DNA from: Gonatopus flavifemur | Lineage: Eukaryota; Arthropoda; Insecta; Hymenoptera; Dryinidae | Assembly: GCA_018340375.1 (NCBI GenBank) | Contig: JAFFJZ010000003.1 | Span: 17,050,001 to 17,114,000 of the forward strand | Direction of reading: 5' to 3' | DNA: 64,000 bases | In this document: piece by piece, positions 25,260 through 36,411 of the stretch | Layout of the letters: every line of letters begins with the position of its first letter | How positions within the stretch are numbered: the stretch's first letter is position 1 | Notes under the pieces: model-generated | Told to the model about the DNA's origin: nothing | Databases searched by the model: none | The model's input: only the letters and a program-made list of their open reading frames with translations | Position numbers and translations under genes: made by a program

Positions 25260-26737
25260 ATTTTAAAAAAAGATGAGAACAAGTAGTGGCTAGCGACGAC
25301 AAGTACTTTGAATCATAAGTATGTATTTACTTCTTGAGAATGAACCCTTCAAATTTTTGGGAAAAACGGTGGAAGCAAAGTTGTACACCTAATATGTTTA
25401 TTCAAGAATTTACTTGATTTCTCAACCAGGACATGTTACAATCAACAGCACTATTCAATATGGACTTTTGCTAACACCGCCATGTGCTTCCAACAGTGAG
25501 AAGTTCTCATTCTACAATCGTTGGTTGAAATCAAGAATCAGCTTCCGTTCTCAAATTTCTCCAAGTTATACGAACATCGTAATGATCTTCCTTGCTATCA
25601 TTCAAATATTCCGCGAAGAATAACATCGCTTTAGGAAGGTTCCATCTTCACTTTCAAATTACTCGAACGTAGAGGTATCATCGCAAGATCTGAAGTTTTC
25701 TTGAATCTTGATATTATATCTACAACTGCGAAGAAAGATACTGCAGTTGGTGGCCAAAACTTAACAAGTAACTGTATAACTTTTGATTAAACTGCGTTTA
25801 ATAGCTCTTGCTGCAAGCGGAATATCATACGAATGTTTACAATTCTACTTCTCATCTTTACAAAATTCTTCATCTTATTGGATTTCAACACGGAAAATTT
25901 GTTAGTTACGAAAAATCAAAACTGGATTCTGAATCTTGTTTATGCCTTCGAGTCATACATTTAATCGATTCATCAGGAAAGATTTTGAATTATGATTCGA
26001 ATGATTGGAATTCATGAAAAGGTTGAAACGGATTATTATTTTCTTTTGAAAACAAAGAGATCCCTAACCGATTGTGAAATTCTACGATTTCAACTGTATT
26101 CGTATATTGCATGCGGTGGAAAATATTACTGATAAAATCAGTTTTTATTTAAAATGCAAGTCAAAAATAGTTGGGAATTATATTCAATGCAGATTATATG
26201 TACGATAAGAAAAAGACAAGGAACTGAAGCGAATCAGAATACTAAATTAAATATAAGACTGAATGTGGAATGAATTATGTATGGAAAATATTATTCCATG
26301 ATTGAGTCAATGAGCCAGACGTGTGGAGGGTACCAAGAATTTTTTGTTGTGTATTCTATAATTATGGGAGGGATTATGAAAATGAATGCCATACAATTCC
26401 TCGTACATTCCAGAGAACGGAATGTTCTATGCTCTGATCATTTGAAATTTAATCCTCCAAATTTATTCCATGAAATCATTAATGTATCGGTTCGTGGAAG
26501 AGTTTGTTATGAATATATATACATATATATATATATTCTCATACCTCTGGGTTCAAATTTTAATTGCTTCTCTTCAACGGTTTATGATGGTATTTCGGTT
26601 ATCACTCAATAACTGTTTTTCCATTGAGAAGTTTCTTTTTTCCACATCGGTACTATGTATTCCATGCTATATACAAGTCGATTCATTCATAATTTTCTTT
26701 CATCTTCTTTATTCTCAAGAATGTCTTTGGGGAAATA
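25260..26737. other. Non-coding stretch with an (AT)n run
   Basis: A/T-rich. It contains an alternating A/T microsatellite at about 26511-26537. No gene supported. Confidence 0.35.
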
Positions 26738-26919
26738 TACACTGAGGAAAAAATTCCTTTGAACCAATGAAATGCGTTTCTGATGGTAGAAAATATTGAA
26801 TTGATTCAATGATCGTTTATCGTATCAATAACCATTTATGTATTACAAGATACATTTTTTTGATTCAATTAGATGATCATGGACGCAATCAAACATCCCA
26901 TTTTTTTTCTTCCAGTGTA
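26738..26919. mobile_element. MITE-like element with TACACTG ends
   Basis: The left end TACACTGAGGAAAAAA (26738-26753) and right end TTTCTTCCAGTGTA (to 26919) are inverted repeats beginning with TA, compatible with a TA target duplication. The interior has TTGAATTGATTCAA-type palindromic words. Related ends occur at 30745-30983 and less closely at 42194 and 50026. Confidence 0.55.
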
Positions 26920-27719
26920 AAAATAGTGGGATTCTAGTCATTTCGCATTAGTTATTTTATCCTTTTAATTTTCTGGAAAAGACAATGTTTTCAAATTTTA
27001 CCGAAGGAATGTATATGACGGAAAAATATGTGACATAGACACGAACATGTGGGTGTTTAGTACAAGGTTCATTGTGACATAGTCAAACGTCCATCCATAT
27101 ATAGAAAGATGCAATTGATTTTCTCGTAATTTCTCAACATTTCATTCATACTTCTATCAACTAAATTTGTTCTGATGGAGGTATTTTCAGAATTTCATTC
27201 ACGAACCTGTAATGAGTTGCAATGTAATTCAATAGCATTTAATCAGAAATATTATCATTTGTACCGAGTTTTTGTAGAATACTTCTACTGAAATAGATGG
27301 TTATTTCGTTTGGTACAATTCAATAATTGATTTCTTTTCAATTATTCACCATTTTCCACGCTGTAATTGAATAAAATTTTTCGTATACTGCATGCACTTC
27401 CATGCACTGATTTTCGAAAATTATACAACACATTTTGCATGATACGATACAATCTTTTCCTATGAAAATTGATATCAAATTATACGCATAGTTCATTAAT
27501 CATGCATTGTTGTTCATTCCGGGATATAGAGAACCGTTGACCGAACAGTCAGATGGGAATGTGATATGTTGATGCAGCAATAGCGCAAAACTCGGGGTTT
27601 TTGCAAAATCGTGAATTACTTGAAACTACAGTGAAAACTGTCATTGTGCATCTTCGCATATAGTTGCCATTGAAGTTTTATCAAAATTCCACGACAAAGA
27701 TTTAATTAAGAACGCAATT

Positions 27720-28060
27720 TTCATCGATACGACTACTGACAACTCGTTATTGCGAATTCAATTGGATCATACGTTCGACGTTTCGAAGACTTGTGTATTC
27801 CGATTATTATTTTGATAACATTCACAAGGGAACAACGAGCTCCAATAAATGTTCATTTCAAGTTCTTGTCGATCGGTAGAAGCTTTAAGGTATAATGATT
27901 TTAGCTCAACGAACGTTCACTGAAAGTTCAATGAACTTTCCAATGTTCGTCTTGAAATAGTTCCAAAGGAAGTTGGCTGGGCAACCTTGATCGAACGTTC
28001 ATCGATAACTTCTAACAACGTTTGAGCGATCCAACACGTACAAATTCTCGATAGATGTTC
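27720..28060 (+). repeat. Candidate word-repeat element 4 (GAACGTTC words)
   Basis: The sequence repeats GAACGTTC, GAAAGTTC, GAACTTTC and AATGTTC words between about 27770 and 28030. It contains TTTTGATAACATTC near 27809-27822, close to the ATGATAACATC core of elements 1 and 3. I could not find convincing end repeats, so membership and limits are tentative. Confidence 0.4.
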
Positions 28061-29680
28061 AATCGTGCAATGATACAAACTGATATACACATTTTCTGTC
28101 GGTTCAAATTCGATTGTTTATGTTGCACATTCAGTATCTGCTAAGGATTATTTATTCATATCTCAAAATTCCATTAATTTGGCGTAGAAGAATTTTGATT
28201 GTCCGTTTTGGAGTGTGTTTTTGTTTACGAATTTGGTAAAGTTTGTAGATCCGTTTCAAGATTGCCATATTCTTCGAATGATCCATTTAGGAATTGATCT
28301 TCTCTACAGTATTTTTCCCTCATGAATTGAAAGAAAAATGGAGAATCAGAGCAAGTGATTATAAAAGACTCATTTTAATAAAATATTTTCCAAATCGTAC
28401 ATAATTTATATATAATTCTATCAAAATTTTCCCATTCGGGAAGCTATTTAACTCCAACATGACTTACATCGGATGTCCTGTGAATCCTACGATGTGATTG
28501 TGTAAAAATCAACTAATTGTTGATTATGTCAACTGTATTTCATGTTTTCCAAACAACAAATTCAAACAAATTTCCAAATGTAATTTTTATAAATGTGATT
28601 TAATTGATGAAAATGAATAAAGAAAAATCTAAATCGAACAAAATAACTATCGAGTAATTACAACTGGTTTTTCAAATTCAATGAAACACCGCAAAGTGTG
28701 CTGAAGATGTTCAGGAAGTAGTTATACGATTTGTTGCAAATCAGTTTTTTTAATACTTGAGTGTACTATAATATCAATCCTTGAAAGGAAGTGTTTATGA
28801 TTCTTCCAAAGTACTAGATAGTTCCTTTAGGATGAAGAAAAAATGTTTCCGAAGAAAGTGTTAGTTCTGCGATTGTCAGAATTTCATAGGATTTGATGAG
28901 ACGATTGTGTTCGAAATCGATGAAACGCTGAACCGAATGATTCACTGATTAAATGAATCAATTTCATTGAATTTTATGAACCATTATGAACATTCATCTC
29001 ATGATGCTGATTTTTAATGAGGAACAATTATTCGACAAGTTAATAAAATTCAACGAAATTCTTCCATCAAGGGAAACTCTGCATTACCCGAAACCTTGAA
29101 GTTGATTTCAATATAATATGGTTGATTTTTACGGTTTTATACTCTTTAGGTACAAATGTATCAACACAAATAATTGGTAGTGATGATAAAAAATAGGTTC
29201 CTCTCAGGCACATACCTTTAAAAGATCATAAATTTCAGTTCACACTTAGTGACTACATACAAACGTCCAGGTAGATTCATTCGTCAGGTATTTTTTAAGA
29301 TTTTAATTTTTTCTTTTGGAGATGCGAACTAAGATGGTGGAAAGCACAACGCGGAATTTGAGGATTCTTAGGAATATTCGGGTAACTGAAAATACTCCAC
29401 ATTTTCCACCATTTTCAGAGATTATGACATGTGGGGATGTGAAAGGTACACAATATTATTTCATTAATACCCATTGAATACATATTGTAACATTGAAGTT
29501 CACGTTACGTCTTGTGTTCATCACTGTGTGCACCACATAACAGTACTATTTTGGTTACACAATGGTGATCAGCAGGGGCGCAACAACCCAACGCTATGAA
29601 TGGGTGCTCGAAGCATCTAACTATCGGTGACTCAACAAAATAAATTTGAAGGCATTTGACTGTTTGGATATTTGTTCTGT
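28061..29680. other. Non-coding stretch with one truncated repeat
   Basis: A/T-rich. At 28385-28440 it carries ACATAATTTATATATAATTC and ends in CCCATTCGGG, a truncated relative of the fold-back elements at 659-758 and 29681-29798. No gene seen. Confidence 0.4.
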
Positions 29681-29798
29681 TTTGTGGCGAAATTCCTGAA
29701 GTTGTACATAATTGATAGATATTTCAATATATTTGATATATAATTTATATATAATTCTATATAAATTGAATACAACTTTGGAAATTTTTCTACTCGGG
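29681..29798. repeat. Short fold-back element, TTGTACATAATT type
   Basis: The left arm has GTGGCGAAATTCCTGAAGTT (29684-29703) followed by GTACATAATTG. The right arm has CAACTTTGGAAATTTTTC and ACTCGGG (to 29798), roughly complementary. The interior contains ATAATTTATATATAATTC. Same family as 659-758 and 58926-59042. Confidence 0.6.
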
Positions 29799-30744
29799 TG
29801 TATCACAATTGAGTGGATGCTCTGGCAAACTTAGAGCCCCATTGTTGTGCCTTTGGTGATCAATCAACAGTTGATAACATTCCAATAAAATGACAATTGT
29901 GAATCGTAACAGACTATATTGATATTAAATCTATTTTTTAAAAATAAGTTATCCCATAAAATGGCTTCATTCCTCAAAAAAAGATTGATTGCAACAAACT
30001 AAATATAATTCATCATAACCCGCCTCAAATGTGCTTCAATATCATGTACCAATCAAAACCAAGTGACTGAAATTCCAGTAGATTCATCGCCACGATGTTT
30101 GTTTCATGAAACTCGGAGAGAAAACGGTTGATGAATTTCAGGCCGGGCGATATATGGGGAATATAATTTGATATGCAACAAGAAATACATCCGTTGTTCA
30201 AACTAGTTTCATTCTGCCGCAAGAAATATGTTCGAGTATTTGTAGTACATATCTCAACTTAATTGTGGTCATAGTCAGATAAGTAAAATATGAAGCATAC
30301 ACGTTTCAGCAAGAAATTTCAATTCGCCCACAGCAAATATAGTTTTCGATCTCGTACGAATTCATCATCTAGAAATCAGGAACTCTATCCTACGATTGAG
30401 AAGTAAATTATTCATAGATTCACGAGGGATACCGGATTCGTCAGTTATGTCACAAAAATTATATTTTTCACGTATTTTAAACGCATGACGAAACACGCGG
30501 TATTACGCAGTCATTGATTATTGCGATTTATTCACATGTTTTCTATTGAAAGATGTGCAATATGTGATAAATTATAATCTATAGTTGTGATGTAAGTATT
30601 GATTAAATGATGATGTAGTTTTTGTTATAAACTGGCAAGGTGAAGTGATTATGATCGATCATTGTGGAATATTTCCAATATCCAAGATATGACCGGGGAA
30701 TCGTTGGATGATGGAATTGTTTCTTGTAGTCTAAATTGGAAGGT
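29799..30744. other. Non-coding stretch
   Basis: No gene or repeat supported. Confidence 0.35.
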
Positions 30745-30983
30745 ACACTGAGAGGAAAAATTTTCGGGAACAATAAAATATTTCTTCGAATAGTCGCCAT
30801 AAAATACTCGATTAAATATTCATTCGATCAAACAAATATTTAATAGGTATGCTATGAAATATTTCATCAATGGAAACAGTTATTTAATTCAGTCAATGAA
30901 AGTTTATTCAAATCAATCAAGTATTCTATGCCGACTATTCAACTAAACATTTTATTGTTCCCGAAAATTTTTTCTCTCAGTGT
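30745..30983. mobile_element. MITE with ~50 bp CACTGAGAG terminal inverted repeats
   Basis: The left arm starts CACTGAGAGGAAAAATTTTC then GGGAACAATAAAAT. The right arm, read inward on the minus strand, is CACTGAGAGAAAAAATTTTC then GGGAACAATAAAAT. Both arms continue to AATAGTCG with few differences. The interior carries AAATATTT words. The flank at right, TTGTTCAAAATTGAAAACGC, matches the unoccupied sequence TTGCTCAAGATTGAAATCGC near 36410, so the element inserted at the edge of the duplicated segment in copy A only. Confidence 0.8.
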
Positions 30984-31005
30984 TGTTCAAAATTGAAAAC
31001 GCAAC

Positions 31006-32159
31006 CCCGACAGACTAAAGGGTGGATATAAATGCCCTGAGAAGAAAAACCTTCCCGTACAAACAGTCGCTTGAATAATGTCTCTATTCCCTACCACGGT
31101 TGTGAATTATTCTCACAAGTAACATATTCAATTTTGAGCCATGAATATCATTCATATATATATTTTATAATTTTCATGAAAATTTATCAAACTTTCCATC
31201 AGTCTTTACACAACTGATTAATAAGATTCATTGAGGACATTGATATATGAACTCAAAATAAATTGACAGAAACAAAAATCAATTAATCAAATACTACCCT
31301 GTAAGAAAATTGTTGAAAAAATTTATATATAAGAAATTGGACAAATGAATTTCAATATCCAATCAACCCGGTCGAGAATTTTGATTCTCTACCGTGGAGG
31401 TTGCGATACCTAGTAGAAATGATCTAGTAAATCACGATGCTCGTAACACGTTGTATTACAAAGAGAACCTCGAGGTGAAACCGGTTTTCCTCAAATTTTT
31501 CTCTTGGGAATTATTATAAGCCTCGTAAATGACTAGAACGTTTTGACTAGGAATGTTAACAAACTGAAACCGGCCCTGATTTTTATTCTGAAACTCAATA
31601 TCAAGGAAAAAAACAAAAAACATCATAAAGCATGAAGTTTATTCATTCAAAAAGTAAAAACAAACGAATTGTAAGAGTTATACCAGGTGTAAAAGTATGA
31701 AACCGCAGTTTTTTTCAAATTATGATAAAAAACCAAAAAAACTCGACATGTTTAAAGTTATAAAACAATTACGGGTGTACAAAACTTCTATTGTTTCGTG
31801 TTGAAAATCTTCTCCAGCTGTTAGGGGGAGATGATGGTGCTGAAGAAGTGGTCTTACGGTCCCTAAACTGATGGCTAGTGCCATTTATAGGGAAATTCCG
31901 GTTTCATACTTCCACATCTGGTACAGAACATTACATTCTCTTCAAATATATAGGGAATTCTCTAAGTCTCAGCATCAAGCTGATATTAACATAATCGGTA
32001 GATCAAAAACAGGCGAGTGCCAAGCAACTTCTGATCGCTAATTCTCTCGATAAGATTAAATACATCTGAAATATAGTTCGTAAAAAATAATGTAACATTT
32101 GTAACAACATATTGCAACATCACGAATAATGGTCGAAGCCAAATGATCCTCATTAGGGA
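31006..32159 (-). other. 3' flank of MADF-BESS gene A, shared with gene B
   Basis: Segments match 36426-37595 downstream of gene B, for example CCGTACAAACAGTCGCTTGA at 31057 and 36486, and GATCTAGTAA at 31422 and 36990. Similarity decays by substitutions and indels. The region contains the inserted element at 31681-31923. Possible polyadenylation signals (TTTATT on the plus strand) lie near 31578 and 31637. Confidence 0.65.
31681..31923. mobile_element. MITE with TACCAGGTGT terminal inverted repeats
   Basis: The left end TACCAGGTGTAAAAGTATGA then AACCG is mirrored by the right end, CGGTTTCATACTTCC then ACATCTGGTA. The arms are ~30 bp with few mismatches, and the TA at each end suggests a TA target duplication. 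It is absent from the equivalent position downstream of gene B. No transposase coding sequence. Confidence 0.75.
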
Positions 32160-34972
32160 TCATTCATCAGACAAATCGATAACCTCTGTTTTTGGTGCGG
32201 GTTCCAAACACTTCCTTGCACGCTTGATTGTATCGGAAGGTGTAGTATTAGAATCAGGATAAACTTGAGTTGAAGTGTGAGGTCTCTCAGGATTAGAGGA
32301 ATAATCGCTGGTCGATCTATCGTTATCATGAAAAAGATAATCGAATTCTCCTGCGTCAACGGCAGATAAAATGTTCCCAAATTGATGCATCACGTAACGT
32401 CCTTTTTTATCGCCGTACCGAATCAATTTTTGATATACTAATTGTGCGAATTCAAAGTTTTTGTCGGGTGTAGTAGTATCTGGTGCCGAAACTGTATTCT
32501 TTGGCACATAGCGAGGCTCCCCTGTGTGCATCGGCATTTGGCCATTTTCAGCGGATCCTTGCATTGGAGAGGGCTGAAGTTGGCTCGATGTTTGTGCACA
32601 AATGGACTTGTTATTTACATATTGTGCGGGTATTGGAGATTTATAGGGTATAGTAAGTTTCTGTACCGAAACTGCAGTTTCCAGCTTATCGTGAGTCTTT
32701 GTTACATTGCGTTGATTGACTAACAAGTTTTCAGCAGTTTCGTGAATACCGTCATTCTGTAAGATGGGCTCCGGCGGCATATTTTGCGCCGTCACTGGTG
32801 AAACCTTTATCTGTATCTCTAATGGTAATGGTGACAGTAGTGTCTTTATTAGATCGCCACCCACATGGTTCGATGTTGCGTTTGTCGGTTCGTCGTCTTT
32901 CAAACTTTGCTGTTCGTGTGTGACAACAGTATTCTCAGGATTTGCACTTTTGTCTTCCCACTTTACCTCCGTTTCAGCAGTTTTCTCCTCTTCAAAGGAG
33001 GTATCCTGAAGAAATTTGCAAACAATAAATCTTACCTAGTTTGTGAGTATACGATTTTTCAATTCATTTTATTCGAAATATATTGTAAGGTGATATATAA
33101 TGAGATACACTGTGCTAAACGGTATCAATTGCAGACTCTTCTAAATAAAACTCATTCAATTATTGGATTGTTTGAACTGAAACCTTGATAAGATCTTCTC
33201 TAAAGTATCTACTTTTTTCAAATAAACTTGTTCAAGTCGGTAATTTTATAGTTCTTCGGTGAAACAGTGAGCCAATGACTTCACTTTACCCTACGCAAAA
33301 AAATCAAATAACGCGGGAAGAAGTTGTTTCCTCGTATTCATGAGATTATTCAAAAGATCATCTGATATACAGTTCATTTCTAGAATTTTTACTGTTCGTA
33401 TTACACACGTATTTCTTGACTTGAATGGATGACGATTAAAATACGTGGGAATTGTACGGTTATCGAATCCACACGGAATTTCATACCACGCACAAAACTT
33501 GCAAGTTGGATTTGATAGATAATTAATTTCACTAGAAATATTGGAAATCCATTGATTCTTTTACGTGTTTGAACTCGAATGCTTAATCTACTCACGTCAT
33601 CCGAAATCATATCCAAAGGGTCCCGTAGAGTGCTCTCGGATGAGACCATTTGATTCTTTCTAAAACCATCTGAGCCTCCTATACTGTGTGTTCTCGGTTC
33701 GAATCCTTGAGATCCAAATTCAGGCCTTAAAAATGACATCTTTTCAAATACAATCCATGTAGACACGCCCGTTTGATCTCCATCTAAGGGAAATAAATAA
33801 ATCAATTTTGAATGATATTTCAAATCGCCTAAAAAGTACTCTGAATTTTCCCAAGAAATGATCGCAGTGATGAGTGCGCGGTAGAAATCTTTGCGCAAAA
33901 ATAGCAATTGTACGGGAATGAATCGCATAGTAAAAAACACGCGATAAACGACGGGTACCCACACAAACGCATAATCATAAAGCACAACGCGTAACTTGTT
34001 GGATTTTTATTAAAATTGACTGCATGAGTCCTTCTAGCCTTGTATATCATGTTTATACCTTTGTGTGCTCAAGCTTTTATTATATGTATAATTTGACTTA
34101 GGAACAAGGTAAATGTTGCCGAATGTAACTTCGTATACATGATGAGTCGGCATCTAACACTTGTCTAAGATAAGGTGCGTCTCAGTGAGAACGAAACTGT
34201 GTGGGTATGTCTAAATGAAAGATAAAGTAAATGATAGTATCTGCGTGATATGGATTGAAAGAAAGAAACTGCATTTATCGTGATAATAAAGTTATTGTAT
34301 GAAGAAAAAGATATTGTACTTTGCTTTTAATTGAAAAGCCAGTCCAGTTTCGTGGACTATTATGTCACTTTTCGACGAAGCACAAATGCCAGAAGAATTC
34401 GTACACTGGATTTTAACAATTCGTTAACTATTGCCATTATTTCGACGATTGAAATGAAAAGTGAATTTCATTGTTGAAACAATGGACAAAGTCAACTAAT
34501 CTTCAAAATCCAGTATATGAAGTCTTCTCGAATTCGTGCTCCTTTCAAAAGTGGCACACTAGTCAACGAAAAGTGGAATCACTCATTTTTTCCGTGTATT
34601 ATAAGAGACAATGACTATTCAATCAAGCTAGCGACGTTGAATTGTTCGGTGTTTGATATCCAATATCGGAATTCAACAGAAATTATAGCGCTAGATCCGC
34701 TCCTGACTTAGTATTATTTTTCATTCATCTGTTGCAGATTGCTTACCTTTTTTTTCTTTTTCTTTTTCTATTTCTCGCTTGAATTGTCCTCTTAACGACA
34801 TCATTTTATTTTTCGCTTCTTCCACACGGATACTAAGAGATTTAGCAATTTTCGCCCACGAATTTTCTCTTTCCTTTTTATTACGATGTGTGCTGAATTC
34901 AGGAGCCCACAGTATCGGATGTGTTTCGTATTCTTCGATAAGTTGCACACATAGCGGATCAGACCAAATCAT
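32160..34972 (-). CDS. MADF-BESS domain protein, gene A (3 exons)
   Basis: Exons on the minus strand are 34747-34972, 33596-33783 and 32160-33005, giving 419 residues from ATG at 34972 to TGA. Splice sites are AAAG|GTAAGC, CCCTTAG|ATGG, GATGAC|GTGAGT and TTCTTCAG|GATA. The introns are phase 1 and phase 0. Residues ~6-94 form a MADF domain: HPILW at 18-22, Trp39, LRG at 60-62, and TWIVFEKMSFL at the domain end, supplied by exon 2. Residues ~319-360 resemble a degenerate BESS motif. The last residues are EVIDLSDE, a SUMO-interaction-like tail. MADF-BESS proteins are known insect DNA-binding regulators; a nuclear role here is inferred. The start is chosen because the same ATG, with the context GAAAAATGATTTGG, is used in paralogue B. 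Confidence 0.85.
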
Positions 34973-35290
34973 TTTTCTAACGTACACCGAAATTTTGAAC
35001 AAGAAAACACAGACGACTGGTCACCTCGAGAATTCAAGACCAACAGAGAAACGTTTGTTGGCTCATCGTCATTTATCATCAGTCACTACTAGAAAGGGGA
35101 GGGAGGGGGGGGGGGGGGGGGTTGTGCGGAAGTGCACGTTTTCTATACATGATTCTTTTATCTTTTGCTCGCCCGTACTCGGTCTAGAACATTCGCTGTT
35201 GCAGGATGAATATCGGGCTTCGATCTTTTGATCAGAATTGTCATTTCAGTTGCCCACAAATATTTCTTATGGCAATGAAATTATTTTCAA
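34973..35290 (-). promoter_or_regulatory. Conserved 5' flank of gene A
   Basis: About 300 bp upstream of the gene A start aligns with 44278-44585 upstream of gene B. Shared pieces on the minus strand include CGTTTCTCTGTTG, a TGACC(A/G)GTCG box and the CGATATT and GAGCGAATG-type segments. It probably contains the promoter and 5' UTR. No clear TATA box. A G-run at 35096-35121 is present only in this copy. Confidence 0.5.
35096..35121 (+). repeat. Poly-G tract
   Basis: A nearly pure run of 26 G interrupted by two A, in the 5' flank of gene A and missing from gene B. It could form a G-quadruplex, but its length may also be unreliable in assembly. Confidence 0.85.
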
Positions 35291-35432
35291 CCCATTTCTG
35301 CTCAGGATATGAAATATACAGTGTATAAAATGTTTATTCCACACAAAGAAATATATTCGATTATAAAGGTGGCGATTACGAGGAATTGCTCTTTTTTCTG
35401 ATCAGCCATTCTATTCGATACGAATACATCAG

Positions 35433-35637
35433 AGCCGGCTTGTCAGGCTTTGAATGGCTTTTGTTTCAGGAAATCCGGTCAAGAATTGACAAAATTTCCA
35501 CTTACCCAAGTAAAAATTTTCATTTTGGGTTCGCCAAGCGGGACTGGTGCAGGCCAGTTTTCAACCGGATTTCTTAGAAAAAGTCTGATAACTAACCGTT
35601 CAAAGTCTGATAACTATTTTTTGTCCGGATCTGCCTG
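35433..35637. mobile_element. MITE-like inverted-repeat element, copy 2
   Basis: The arms at 35440-35491 (TTGTCAGGCTTTGAATGG, then AGGAAATCCGGTCAAG) and 35560-35637 (CAACCGGATTTCTTAG, CCGTTCAAAGTCTGATAAC) are inverted. The tail TTTTTTGTCCGGATCTGCC is identical to copy 1 at 12638-12851. AGTCTGATAACTA occurs twice, 22 bp apart, in the right arm. It lies upstream of gene A. Confidence 0.75.
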
Positions 35638-35891
35638 ACATTTTCGGCAAGGGCATAACCGATTGGGGAGCGAAAAAAAGATGAATAAAACATACTTGTC
35701 TAAGAAAAACCATGACAAATCCACTCACACGAAGATTTTCAGGTGGGGAGTTTAAGTGTTGACTATTTGAAAATCTGTTGAAGTTCGGTTCAAAAGTGGA
35801 CAATTGCATTCCAGATTGTTCAAATATTGTCTAAAAACTTTTCTAATTATGTAAAGGATCGATGAGTACCTTTTTACATATCCCTGGATGT

Positions 35892-36275
35892 TTAACCCTT
35901 AGCTGCCACACTTCGCCAGTGTATCATAGCTGCCACACTGGGGTCGATTATGAACCCAACTGTAAACGGACATATGTCTTAGAAAAGTTTAGAGAGTACT
36001 AAAACTATTCCCATTCTCAGTCAAATAATTTCCCTAAAGAAAAAATTCTTTCGAATTTGTGAAAAAATTGTGTGTGCAGCACACGTGCGTCGCTTGTTCT
36101 CATCGATCGATGGGTATAATTTCGCTTCTGAATAACATTATCACTGTATCATGAAAAAGAATTATATGAAACATGGACAATCATGTCACGTTAAGGTGGA
36201 GTGAGGCGAAGGAACTCTAAAGTGGCACCAGATTGCGCGGAGAGTTCCAATTATCGAGTGGTAGCTAAGGGTTGA
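35892..36275. mobile_element. piggyBac-like MITE with TTAA target
   Basis: The left boundary is TTAA (35892-35895) followed by CCCTTAGCTGCCACAC. The right boundary is GTGGTAGCTAAGGG (to 36271) followed by TTGA. TTAA target sites and CCCTT ends are characteristic of the piggyBac superfamily. The right target copy is mutated by one base. A second GCTGCCACACTGGGGTC block lies inside the left part. There is no transposase frame, so it is non-autonomous. It sits between genes A and B. Confidence 0.75.
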
Positions 36276-36411
36276 GTTGTATTATAGTTCTAAAGAACGA
36301 TTGATACCTCACTTTTGATTTGAGCGAAGCACATTTTTTAGCGAATCAAACTGATGTGCGAAGCGAAACACCTAGGGAAAGAAGCTCGTTGGTTGTGTTT
36401 TGGATTGGAAA

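Noticed and set aside
33401..33985. 194-codon minus-strand frame as a separate gene
   Set aside because: Only 33596-33783 is exon 2 of gene A; the rest is intron read-through, as shown by splice sites matching gene B.
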